DNA of 64,000 bases from Mansonella perstans (lineage: Eukaryota > Nematoda > Chromadorea > Rhabditida > Onchocercidae): positions 1,116,001 to 1,180,000 of the forward strand of contig JBAMDO010000580.1 in the NCBI GenBank assembly GCA_037074765.1. The letters run 5' to 3'. This document shows positions 42,989-55,038 of this stretch, in pieces (position 1 is the stretch's first letter; the number at the start of each line of letters is the position of its first letter). Both the position numbers and the translations under genes were made by a program. A model generated the notes under the pieces. That model was given only the letters and a program-made list of their open reading frames with translations, searched no databases and was not told the DNA's origin.

Positions 42989-45175
42989 CATGGGGAGGTC
43001 ATTTGCAAAATTCTGGAATTAGTTTTGTCCGAGCCCGACACTAAACAACCTTTCTACCCAGGGTTGGGTTAAAAGTAAGTAAAGTTAAACTGTAGACAAT
43101 GCACAGTATATTTTAGTGTTGCAGTGTTCACCACGAGTGAAGGGTGCGCAACTGTTTTTTCTTTCTTTTTTGGGAAGGGGAGGGTTTTTTCAGGTAGCGG
43201 TGATGTGAAGTGGAGTTTGCACGAGTTGGATATCTAGATTTGCTGAAGTGCACAAGCAGCAGGTGAAGCATTTGGATTTATCCTTTTCTTAAACGTTGGT
43301 ATTTCTGAAAGTATATTTCCGAAAGGTATTTCCGAAAAAAATCATGCTTGATCAGATCTGCATGATATACGTTGGTTCGGCCGAACCATTTGCATATTTT
43401 TTTTGAGCATAAAGCTTGTTGATTTCACATGCATTGGTTCCACATTAAAATTATATCATTATGCTGACAATGGATATGGGACAGATCTTTCTTATAAGCA
43501 GTTTTTGGATTAATTATCTAGAATTATATGTTAGGGTCTCGGTGGAGATAAACTGATGATAATAGACTTGGAAATATGTGTGTCGTAATTTCTAGTTGAG
43601 ATCGTTTGTTGAGAAAATCAGTCTTCGGTGGAGTCATTGTGAGGTTGAGAAAAGTGTGGTTGAATAACGGATTATAACGTACTAGAACTAATGCTATGGA
43701 TTGGTGAACTGTACTATACGGTTTTCGAGAATGATATTTGCATTCTTAATGCTGGTATTATGCATCATTAATTATAAATTCATTCGAATTTGTTAAACGG
43801 CGAGGATATATGAAAGCTTCAAATACCAATTTGTTGAAAGGGAAGTGGATAATATACTTCAAACTGGATGGAAAATTGAAGGCATTATACCTGAGAAATG
43901 GAAAAGCTCAATTTAAGCTGCATTTACTGATGGTTTTTAATATGTTTTATGAATAACTGAATGCATTTCCGAAATAGTGGCTATTTATTAATGATACAAA
44001 AAAACTGGTAAAAACTAAATGAGCGGCTCGTGGTTGCTCTATCATTTCACATTTATCTAAATAAATGGTGTCATAAATTAGGTTGGATAAGTTGTGCAAT
44101 TTCGAAAATTGCGTATGGATTATCATACAGTTTCATGTAAAACCTGAAAGACTTGATTTGCATGGTTTCAGCCTGAAAAAGTCAACAGCAGTCCTTAGTT
44201 ATTTCATTTTTGCAGATACAGAGCCATCATGACTAAGCAGATTTGACGGGAGGTTTTCAGGAATCCATTTATTGTAATTAGAGATTTGTTTAATACACTT
44301 ATTGCAGTTTAAGTTGGAAAACATAGCTTCGAATCATGCGATCTAGATTCTGTTGAAATTTCATTTTGAAAAGCATTAAGTAATCATTTTTGATTGATGT
44401 AGACCAAAGTCATTGTCGTATGGTAGAATTTACCTGCTGAATGTCTGACCATGTGTATCCGAGCTGATAAAAAGGAGTAAATTTAAATTCAAACCTAAAT
44501 TTCATTTTGAAAAATGTTAAGTAATCAGTTTTGATTGATGGGAAGCAAAGTCTTTGTCATTTGGTGGAATTTATCTGCTGGATATTCATTTGTATCCGAG
44601 CCAACTTAATCAAAATTTAACTTCTGGATCTATTGCTTTGCTTAGGATGTTATTAAATCTGTGGGAAAAGATTTGCTAAAGGATTAAAAGAGTGCTGTCG
44701 AATTCGTCTTTACAAGCAAGTCCATGAAACATTCGACCTTCGGTTGGCACCTATATATTTTGCGAAAACTAGGCCTTTATTTTAGTGAAGGCATGGTTAT
44801 GGATATTATGTTTGAACTGTGCTGGTAAGAGGAATTTTAATTTACAATGCTTGTTAAATAGCTAGAGAATGCTTTTTCGCGGTATTAGTTATACTTATGT
44901 TTGCAATGAGCGGTTGATGCTTAATTATTGTCATGGTATTCACTTTTCCTAAAACTAGTGAGCATTATGCTTACTTCATGGTCATTGGAAAACGGGCCTT
45001 TATTTTCTTCTTTCTCAGCTATACACTTCCAATCTTGGATCAAATAATTATAGTTTTCTGCCTTTATAACTACATGGAATGATTGCATCATTGTTTAATA
45101 ATTTATCAGTATTCAAATTATCCTACCAAAACTTAATTTTAAGATCTGAACCGAAATTGTTGGGATGGGCAAGGA
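42989..45175. other. Intergenic region upstream of ClpX
   Basis: No exon is recognised. AT-rich with a clear imperfect duplication at 44361-44616. A short upstream ATG (ATGGGCAAGGAATGA) lies just before the ClpX start. An A/G-rich stretch near 43140-43200 has no obvious function. Confidence 0.45.
44361..44616. repeat. Imperfect direct duplication, unit about 141 bp
   Basis: TCATTTTGAAAA-type sequence at 44361 recurs at 44502. The following AAGTAATCA, TTTTGATTGATG, AAAGTC, TTGTC, GGTAGAATTTA/GGTGGAATTTA and GTATCCGAGC segments occur in the same order. The copies have diverged by several substitutions and small indels. Confidence 0.75.
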
Positions 45176-48100
45176 ATGATTAGTCGTTTGTTTGGAACAT
45201 GCCTAAATATTCGAGAGAAATATAGCGAACCAGTAAAAAACAATAGAGAAATTTTGTCAAAGTTATTCTTGCAAGCCAATGCAAAACACAATTATTATAT
45301 GCCTCTGGTAGTAAAAAATTTCATTTTATTGAAACTTGCCGAGAGATTTCAACAAGATTATTCAGAACGTCTTAAAAAACGTCATTTTTAGAAAAGCATT
45401 ATTTTTTTGTAAAAAAAGTTTTTGCGTAGAAAACATTCATAAATTCATTCTACAACTTCTCTTCCTGCTATGTCTTCCAACTTTCTGGATTAAATGACTT
45501 TGATAAATTGTTATATTATTCGATAATTCAAAACTTAGATAAATTATTAAATTATTCGATAATTCAAGACCTGATTAACTTCAAAAGTAATCCAGAAAAC
45601 AGCGACATGTTCAAGACATCATGCAACAACACGCAGAAACTTTTCATCAAAGTTTCAAGCAAAAAACTTAACTACATCATTCTTACCTAAGCGTGTTCCT
45701 TATCCGAAAGAGATTACTAGTTATTTGGATCAGTTCGTTATTGGACAAGAATATGCCAAGAAAACTCTCGCCGTTGGTGTCTATCAGCACTATAAACGTT
45801 TCTCATACAATGCTACCCTGAAAGAAAAGGAATCTAAGGCATTTCATTTTTGATTTCCTTTATTGGAACAAAAATTATTACAACTTATAGATCTAGCGGA
45901 GCTATACTTTTATATTATCTGTTTGTCATTTACTTACGTTGCAATAACGTTTTTTAATGTAAATTGTAAATGCTTCTTGGTACTTTTATTCATTATGTAC
46001 AGGAGGAAAAAAAAAATACACTGAGAAATGATAGAATTATTAGTAAAAGTAGTTTTGAGAAAATTGATTTAATCCCTATAGCTCTACTTCCTCGTTAGTT
46101 TCCCCAACTTTTATTACTATGAAAAAGAACTTTAATTAGTGCATCAAGATTTGAAAACAATCTTCTATTCATTACTGCCAGTTTTTCCTAAATGAATGTA
46201 AACTATTTTTTTTATATTTTGCTATGGTTGCAAACAATTGGATTCAATTTTAGACTACTTGTTACTAGCGTAATAATTGGCTCTGTAACAAGAAATTTTC
46301 TAGACAATTAGATAAATTCAGGAAATATTTGCATCTTCGTGATTTCAGTTTCAACCATTTCCTGTTCCGCTAACCGATGAAAACATTATTTTGAGGAAAA
46401 TTTTGCAAAAAAGGTGAATATTTAATCGTTTTCCCTTGATTATCCACGCAAAAGATAGCATGCAATAAACATATGACAAGTACATATGACCACGAAACTA
46501 CTCTCATCCTATTAAGGATATCATTTTGGATGTTTGGTTATGCAATGTAGTGGGAAGCAGTAATTAACCCTAGAATTAACTTCTTTCGATGGTGATATTT
46601 TGGTGGTGTTCTGAGTAGTAACTAAGAGAGAGTAACGCATAACTACTGTTTTAACAGTAAAGGAAAATTGATTTATTGTGAATACTTACACATCTGAAAC
46701 ATTATATTACTACTCAAATGGTACTTACAGTTTACTGTTATCTGTATTCCATTCTAAGCAACATACAACTCCATTAAAGAATATTAAACATAAGTGAGAA
46801 GTGATGTAAGGAAGTTTGAAGTTTGTGCAGCTTAATTCATAATCGTTTATGGCATTGTTCAGATTATGCAAATAATAATGACAGCATTTTGGTCTAATCA
46901 ATTTTCGCTTAATCCTGATAGTTACACGTTCTGATAACCTGCTGCTTTCAATTATGTATTACTGTCAGATTCTAAGCTAGATGCTCCTTTCTACCTTTCT
47001 TACATCACTTACTATAAACTTTGTTGATTCCACGTGAGATTTCTTCGGAATTAGCATGAAATTGAAAGAAATGTTTGATTGCATTTTTTTGGAAATTTGT
47101 TTCCTGGAGGCAAGCAAACTGGCGAATTGTTTCAGCACTGAAACACAGATACCACAGGGTAGAATTAATTTTAGCAACAAGTCAATCCGAGCTCTAATGG
47201 CGGCGAATGAGGTAGTTTTTCTACACTTTCCATTGATCAGTAGTGCGTTTTTTACGGGAGAAATGAAATCCTTTTTTATCAGTTTCATTCACTTCATTTC
47301 ATCCTAGCATTGATTGAAAGTTCAAAGTTTTCGAAAATTGATAAACTAAATCAAACTGGAAGAACTACATGTCAAGAATTCATTCCTTATTTTTTCTGTT
47401 TAAAAAAAATTTTACAAGTAATTCATTACTTTTATAATTTTATAACTTTTCTAAATTTTCTATAGCTTGATTCTATAAACGCAGAAAGACTGTAAAAAAT
47501 GGAAACTTGGATTAGTTTTAGTCATTTTACAGGATTCACTTTTCAGAACAAAGATTTGGGTAAATCAAACATACTGTTGATGGGACCATCCGGTGTTGGA
47601 AAAACTTACTTAACACAAATACTGGCCAAAATATTAGATGTACCGATAGCAATGTGCGACTGCACATTATTAACACAGTCTGGTTACGTTGGAGATGATG
47701 TTGATACAGTCAGTTCTTAATAGTTTCACGAGGATTAATTTGAAAAACTATTTCATGTCATATGTTTGGTTGACTGAGAAAGAATTGATTAGTGCTTCAT
47801 TAACAAGTAATAGTTATCGCAATTCTCTAAATAATTATGGGATTCAATCGCTGCGCTTTTTGCAAATTATTATGGTTGTGTGAGGATCGAATAGGTTTTC
47901 ATTTTGCTCGATCCTCGCCCTTAAAAAAGATTTCCCATGGGATATACACTGCGGTCTTTTATCAGCATTGGTAGATCTGTTTCACCGGATAATGTGGGGT
48001 CTGTGAGGTCCAAGTGGGTTCTGATTTTTATTTGATATTTTAACTACAAAATCGGTAATAATTGTGATAAATATTCTAATGACAAAACTCAGTGTCCATG

Positions 48101-50459
48101 TTCTTATATTTCTTTGTACCTTGCAATCTTTTCTGGCAGCAGTTCTAAGAATTATCTACTTCTGCTATTTTAAGCTGAGAGCTAAACATAAAGTTTTTAA
48201 TTACAGGTTATCCAGAAACTTCTTGCAAATGCGGGTGGTGATACTGATGCTGCGCAGGTTAAAAACATTAATAATCTTCAATAGTTTTAATTTGTATGTT
48301 TTATGTAAAAAAACTTATTTCATCACAGATGAAATTCCCTGCTATATTTTCAAAACTTAGAATTTGATTTTTGACTTAATGCTTTTTTTTTTGATTGTTA
48401 AAATTGGTTGAGGAAATCAGTTAATGATTTTTTTCAATAATTTGGTTCCTTCAATCTTCCAGAATTTTAGAAATTAATATCAAATATAATAGCATATTTC
48501 ATAATTTAGAGAGGTATCGTTTTCTTGGATGAATTTGATAAAATTAGTAGTTCGCTCGATTTCGAATCACGCTCATTTCGAGATGTTGGAGGCCGGGGTG
48601 TGCAACAGGCATTTCTGAAATTGATAGAAGGTACTGTGGTGAAAGTGAAACAGCCAGGGTCTGGAACAGGGGTATCATTTGATATGCTATACATAAAAAA
48701 TTCTCAAATACTTGAAAAAAGCAGCTCTCAAAGTCTCTTAAGCCTTCATTTGTATTATTTTTCTACAGTAGAAATTAGTAAAGAAATATACTGATTGAAA
48801 AATAGAGAAGATGAAGTATGATGGGACAGGGGAAAATAAGTCTTATGTATTTTGATTAAGAATATTAACTTAATATTACTATAAATAATGAAGGAAACAC
48901 TGAGAGTAATGAGGATTTGTACATGTATATTGTTGATAGTGAATGCTGTCTTCAGATAAGAAGTTAAAATGAATGATACATCACCTCCTATGGTAAAAGA
49001 ACAAATAAGATTAATTATCAATTTTAAAAGAATTAAATCAAATTTCGACAATCTATCAGGCTATTGAACTAAATTGAAACCTTTGATGGGGATATAGCTC
49101 AGAGGTAGAGCGCTCCCTTAGCATGGGAGAGGGCTGGGGTTCGATTCCCCATATCTCCACGCATTGTTTTTGCAAGGATAACAAATGTTTCTGGCGATAT
49201 TCTTAAAAGTAGTTCTGAAAGAAATGTACTATGTACTGAAATGTAAGACCTTTAAACGGTTCTTGAAATACTTGCAAATTAAGGCATCACAAATTTCAGG
49301 CGACATATCGTAAAGCTTGGATTTAATTGTGTGGATAATTTATAATTATCACTGTTTTATAGGTGAATGTAGATACAACAGATATTTTATTTATTGCTTC
49401 TGGAGCATTCAATAATTTGGATCGAATTATTAGTCAACGTCTACACAAGAAAGTTGTTGGCTTCGGCACCGAAAAAGATGAGGAATTATGTTGCGACTAC
49501 TTAGCAGAAAAGGTTTTAAATGCTGATTATTTTCAAATGAATCTCAAAATAGTAGAAAATGTCATCCTTTGTTTTGCCAATAATATCAGGTAAATGATGC
49601 GTAAAATGTTGCAGGATAAAACGAAAATAATGAAATATCGGGATAATTTGCTAAGACAAGTGGATCATACCGATCTGATGAAGTATGAATAATCCATGTT
49701 CTTCCAATTTCAAAATTTAATTTTGTTATGATACGAACAAACAAAATAAAAAGTGATGTTCCAGATTTGGTATGGTACCTGAACTAATAGGACGTTTTCC
49801 TGTACTAGTCCCATTTACTAGTTTGACGGAAGATTTACTCGTTCGAATAATGAAAGAGCCAAAAAGTTCGATTGTTTCACAGGCCGAAAAGCAGTTTCTA
49901 CTTGATGACATACAGCTATGCTTCACCGAATGCGCTTTAAAAGAAATTGCTCGTACTGCGATACAAAAAGGAACCGGAGCACGAGCACTTAGGTTACCTA
50001 TCTGAACATTCATGTCAAATAATAGATCTCTCTTAACAAATTTAACAACAATGAACATGAAGACTTTCTTAGATTTGTAAATTATTTCTATTTTTAAGCT
50101 GAAATATAAACAACTGAACACCGGTAAAACTTTAAGAAATTTATTTCAAATCTTCCCCACAATGGATTTAATTTGAAAGATGAATTTCTTGCAGTGAGAT
50201 TTAGGAGTAGCTACATTTTAATTTCTTCTTCTATCCTCTCGCTCAGGTTTTTAAATTGGTAATTCTCAAACAGCAGTATTCCAGATCAATAACCGAAAAA
50301 GTACTGTTAGATGCAAAGTATGATTTGCCTGGTACAGATATCCATAAATTGATTATTGATGCAAATGTTGTCAAAGGCAACTGCCGTTATTACACCACGG
50401 AAAATGCGAATATAATGATTTCTGAAGTTTCAAAACAATCACTTACAAGAATAAAGTAA
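45176..50459 (+). CDS. Mitochondrial ClpX-type AAA+ unfoldase
   Basis: Likely exons: 45176-45232, 45596-45838, 46349-46413, 47175-47211, 47547-47708, 48207-48257, 48510-48671, 49363-49512, 49615-49682, 49765-49992 and 50285-50459, about 465 aa. A basic, Ser/Arg-rich N-terminus fits mitochondrial import. [18 protein letters not shown] opens the ClpX core. GPSGVGKT is Walker A, GYVGDD the pore loop and [11 protein letters not shown]alker [34 protein letters not shown] and KGTGARALR follow in order. KKVVGFG matches the ClpP-docking loop. ClpX unfolds substrates for ClpP in the matrix. No C4 zinc-binding domain is visible upstream. Exons 3-4 and the first exon are inferred from phase only, and exon 2 would need a GC donor (AAG|GCATTT). 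A tRNA gene lies in the intron before 49363. Confidence 0.88.
49088..49159 (+). tRNA. tRNA-Ala (AGC)
   Basis: Cloverleaf seen by eye. The acceptor stem pairs GGGGATA with TATCTCC. A TAGCTCAGAGGTAGAG D arm (A box) follows. The anticodon stem CTCCC/GGGAG carries AGC at 49120-49122. The T arm GGGTTCGATTCCCC (B box) completes it. Discriminator base A is at 49159 and a TTTT terminator follows at 49165. There is no intron. It sits on the same strand inside the ClpX intron 48672-49362. Confidence 0.95.
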
Positions 50460-52677
50460 ACAGGAATATTCAACTATGTATCGAAAGTTCAAGAAATACT
50501 TCCTGAATGCGCATTTGATTAAAAATTTTTGGAAAGGAAAAAATTGCAGAATTCTTAAAAAGAACTGTTATCCTTCTTTTTTCAATGAAAATATATAGCA
50601 TATGAACAATTATGTAGATGACTGTTTAATGACACCAAATTTTTGTTAATATTCTTCAATGCCACAATTTGCAGTTCAAACGACAACAAACAAAATGACT
50701 CCGTGAAACAACCATGAGAGATCTGAAATCAATTCGAGCGCAGTGCCAAAATAAAGCTTGCCATTTTCTATGAAAACAAAAGATAATCAATTATCTATAA
50801 ATTCCAAGCAATAAAAAAGTTGAACAAAAGAATCCCGAAAAAAATATTTGAATTACAACTTAGAATCTTCATGTAAAACCCAAAAATTTAATAAAATTCT
50901 AACAAATTATAGCAGAAAATCTATGTAAAAAATTGAAACATATTAATCAAGTATAGTTGTATAAAACAGTTTGGCTTTAAATACACAGCAAAAGCCTTGA
51001 TTCCAACGATTCCGTTGACTACATATATGTATGTAGAAATTTATCGTTCACCGAATAATAGGCTTTATAATCAACAAAAATTTGTAGTTTACAAGTCTTT
51101 CTTTCTTAATTGCAGCGCCTTAAAATTTCAAATTTTTATATCGCTAATTTTCCAATCATTTTTACAAAACTAAAGTAGAATATTAGTACGGAGTGTCAGT
51201 AGCCGCGTAAAGGACTGTCAGTAGTTATATACAATACATTAAAAGGTTATGTCTGAACAACTTTGATTAAATTAAAAATTATTTATTTTCAGTTCTGTTA
51301 TTTAAAAAGAATTTAAAAGGGACATATCGAGGAATCTCTCGAAATAATTGGCTTCGATAATGTGTATAATATTCCATAATTTGAAATTAGTTTCCAGCAT
51401 CGTTTTCTTTGACTTTTTTAAAAGTATTATTCAATGACAATGGTGATTGTAGTATGGAGGGTATCGCAAAAACCTGAAAATATGAAGTACAAAATAAGCA
51501 TTTTCCATTCTTTGATGCAATCAACTATCAATCAAAAAAGAATATTACAGTGCTTTATTTTATATATATATATAGGCTTATTCCACTTAAAAAAAATTTG
51601 AAATAAATAAAAAAAATCTGAAAAAAAAATAATATAAAGTGATCAGCAAATCAGAAGATTCAATAGACTTAAGTAAAATACCTATGTAAATTAATTTTTT
51701 TATTGAAACATAAAATTAAAGAAAATTAATTGAATTTAACTTTACAAAATATGCTATCTTCATACAATCAACTGAAGCTAAAAGTTCATAAAATCTAATT
51801 CATTATAAGGAAATACCTACGTTAAAATCGTAGATGCATATAATTTACTGTCTTTATGCTCTGTAAAAATGAAAACGCTTCTCATCCATTGTGCGTAAAA
51901 TGAAAACGCTTCTCATCCATTGTGCGTAAAATGAAAACGCTTCTCATCCATTGTACGTAAAATGAAAACGCTTCTCATCCATTGTACGTAAAATGAAAAC
52001 GCTTCTCATCCATTGTACGTGTAGTTGGATGTAAGCTTCATTCTTCTTCACTTTGCTTTCAACTTCTCCATTGAAGCTAAGTAGCAATAGGAAATTTTAG
52101 AAAAAATTTTTCAAAGAAATTTTCAGTGACAATTTTATCTCAAAAAATCTTCATTGACAAAATAACATATGCAATATAATTATCATAATCGATCAACTGC
52201 TCTTATCACTGTTTATCAATACTATTCTTATGTCCAATATTCATAGCAGTATTATTAAATAATTCGTCCCACTAAAGCAAAATTATTGAGCAATTTAAAG
52301 TTGCATAAAATATCTCGTAATCTATTAGAAATTAAAGCTGATGCAAATCACGCAACACTTACGTAAATGGACGTGCACATACATGACGTGAACAAGAATA
52401 AAAACATAAGCCTTAAAAATTAAAAACCTATTTGAAATTACTACGAAAATCCAAAATCCCTTTTTGATCTTCGCCACATTTTAACGGGCATCGATAATAC
52501 AGACAGGGCTCATCACTATGTGAGGTATGTTTCGGGATATCTTCCGAGATGTTTAGGAGAGAGCGAGATGTAGCGGGGCAGGAGGAGTTGTAGCATTTCC
52601 CAGTTAATGAGCTAATTTCAGGTAATACTTATATGATACAGAATTATTATTAATCAGCTGATCTTTCTGTTAATCGA
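50460..52677. other. AT-rich intergenic region between ClpX and TIM17
   Basis: No coding exon or RNA gene is recognised. It holds a (TA)n tract at about 51561-51575 and a 31-bp minisatellite at 51866-52020. The last 200 bp before the TIM17 start are less AT-rich and may be promoter. A TTTCAG at about 52616-52621 could be a trans-splice acceptor. Confidence 0.5.
51866..52020. repeat. 31-bp minisatellite, five head-to-tail copies
   Basis: Five units of exactly 31 bp beginning AAAATGAAAACGCTTCTC are nearly identical. The first two end GTGCGT and the last three GTACGT. There are no spacers of differing sequence, so it is a tandem repeat and not a CRISPR array. Confidence 0.95.
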
Positions 52678-54124
52678 ATGGATGATCGTGAACCGTGGTA
52701 AGTAATCTTTTGATTACCATTATGTTATTTTTGCATTGATTAGCAATTATTGTGTCTTATCTTCTATCTGTGTCTTACTAACTAACTATGGCTTACACAC
52801 ACCTTTTCCAAATAACAACTACTTATTTTCACCTGACCTCTAACCTTTTCTGCAATGTGAAGTACAAATTGATATTTAACTATCAGTTAATCCATTGCTA
52901 TCAAGTTTTAAATTAAATTTCCATTTCTTCTATTCCTGCTCTCGCTTATACTTTGTATAAGTGTTGATTATTCGAACTTTCAATACAAGATTCGAATATA
53001 GCAACGTAGTGGGCGTCATAGAACTATCAACAAGTTGTGTGTGTTAAATTAGTTTTATATATATCATTATGTTCTTTTATATATTATGTTTTATGTATGT
53101 TTTATATATCGTATGTTGTTTTATATATCATTTCTTCATACCTTACTAATAGTGAATTCATTTTATATCAGTAATGTGATATTTTTTAGTCCATACAGAA
53201 TTGGAGATGATGTTGGTGGTGCATTTTCATTAGGCCTAGCTGGTGGATCCATATTTCACGCTCACAATGGTTTTAGAAATTCCCCATGGGGACATAAACT
53301 TGTTGGTATTGTACGTGAGGTATTTTTTTATTCTTATTGTTTGGACCTCAGTTGTCATTCGTTGTCATTCCTGAAAAGGCTTCTTGGTTATATATCTTAT
53401 TGTAGCTTGTTTAATTACAGGTACGCACGCGATCACCAGTCGTTGGTGGGCAGTTTGCAGCGTGGGGCGGTCTATTTAGTGCGATTGATTGCAGTTTAGT
53501 AGCAATAAGAAAGAAGGTTTATAATTGTTTTGCTTATCTTTCAATCTGTTTCATTGAATATGTTTCATCACTAAACGATTTATCATAAAAAAACTATTTT
53601 TTTTAGGAAGCAAACTTTTTAACTTGTAGCACGTGTTTAACATGTTTCTATTATCTGTGCAAATATTGCAGGAAGATATGTTTAATCCAATCGTGTCCGG
53701 TGGATTAACTGGTGCTCTATTGGCTGTTCGATCTGGTCCCATGGTTTATATTTCTGAAACTTGAAATGATGTTCTTCATATGTCATTCATTAATTTTTTG
53801 AATCACAAAATGACATGTTTTATATATATATATACATGTGATTAACTCTGTTGTAGAGTGTTTTGTTCATTGCAGGTAATGATGGGTTCAGCAGCTGTCG
53901 GAGCAGTAATAGTAGGGATGATTGAAGTAGCATCATTAGCAGTGGGTAAATTTGCTGGGATGGTATTGGATCCGAATGCTGCTGCGCAACAACATGAATT
54001 GGAAGACCCAGCAATTTTAAACGCAAAGCAACAGCAAAAACATGGAAACGCTGGAAATAGCTCTACTTCTAGTGTTTCTGGCGATGCTTCTGCTGTCCCA
54101 TTTTCATTAGCTCAACCTTACTAA
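52678..54124 (+). CDS. Mitochondrial inner-membrane translocase subunit TIM17
   Basis: Five exons: 52678-52697, 53190-53319, 53421-53516, 53672-53743 and 53876-54124, 188 aa. The tiny first exon encodes MDDREP plus two bases of the Cys codon, rebuilding the family N-terminus [16 protein letters not shown]. The Tim17/22/23 fold shows four hydrophobic segments with [51 protein letters not shown] and [13 protein letters not shown]. The tail is Gln/Ser-rich. TIM17 with TIM23 forms the presequence translocase of the inner membrane. All splice sites are GT...AG and in phase. Confidence 0.96.
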
Positions 54125-55038
54125 TATAATCGTGTTGAAGCAGCACTGTGTTGATTTTACTAAATTTAATACTGTCGTATTGCTGTTCCTTATTGTTTAA
54201 TCATTCGTTTAGTTTAAGACTTCGCTATTTCAAAAGGTTGTAATTTACTGTCAGATGAAAATGTTGTTTGCTTCATTTACAGAATAGGTCTTTGTATTCT
54301 TGCCATTCTAGAAAGGACGCATTTAATGCGTATAATAAAAAGATTGCTTACAATAATGGAACGGCTAGTATAGGTAAAATATGTATATTTTCACTGATTT
54401 TTTTGATTTGCATAAACTGTCATTATTTGAAGGTGTGAAATATTTTCGTTTTTTTTTTTGCTTTCTGCAAAGAAATTATTGATTTCATATTATTGTTTTA
54501 ATTTTTTGAGTACTATGAAGTAAATTTTATTTTCCTTCTTTATTAACAATCTGTCATATGGGAAAAGATTTGATATCAGTAATTTAGATGCTAGTACTTG
54601 CGAAGTTTGATTTTTCTAGTTATATGCAAAATAACGAATCGTAAATTATTCCTTTAATTAAGCTATGGGAAGATTTGGACTATAAATGGATTGTATTTTC
54701 GCGGCATATTCTCCTTCTGACCATTACCAAAAATAAGCTTAAGATTTTAAAAATCTATTGAGTATTGATTTAAATTTTTAAAATTTTAGTGATGCTCTTG
54801 CTCATCTATTTTAGAACAGAATAAGTAGTAGTATGATTCTTTGGTTCATAATGTGTTTTGAAATTACTTCACTTTTTTTTAGCAAAGAAAAGATTTATTA
54901 GGCCTAGTTTGTATATGAGATGAAGTTGATGATGCGAAGGATCCATCTTATCATTCTTAATTTATTTTTATTTAAGGTGCTTTATAAAGGTGTGATGATA
55001 TATGACGGGATTAGTTGAATGAGAATAAAATTGAAGAA
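54125..55038. other. Spacer between TIM17 and the SWEET gene
   Basis: A 914-bp same-strand gap, AT-rich, with no exon recognised. An in-frame extension of the SWEET first exon reaches back to about 55015 but lacks an ATG. Confidence 0.45.

Noticed and set aside
43050..43090. Spliced-leader RNA gene suggested by a GGTTGGGTTAA...GTAAGT string
   Set aside because: The leader sequence and Sm-site context expected of nematode SL RNA are not present.
45176..50459. ClpX as a pseudogene
   Set aside because: Walker A, Walker B and the pore loop are intact, the well-supported exons join in phase with GT...AG sites, and a normal stop follows. Its divergence alone is not evidence of decay.
51866..52020. 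CRISPR-like array of 31-bp repeats
   Set aside because: The units abut with no unique spacers and the genome is eukaryotic, so it is a minisatellite.
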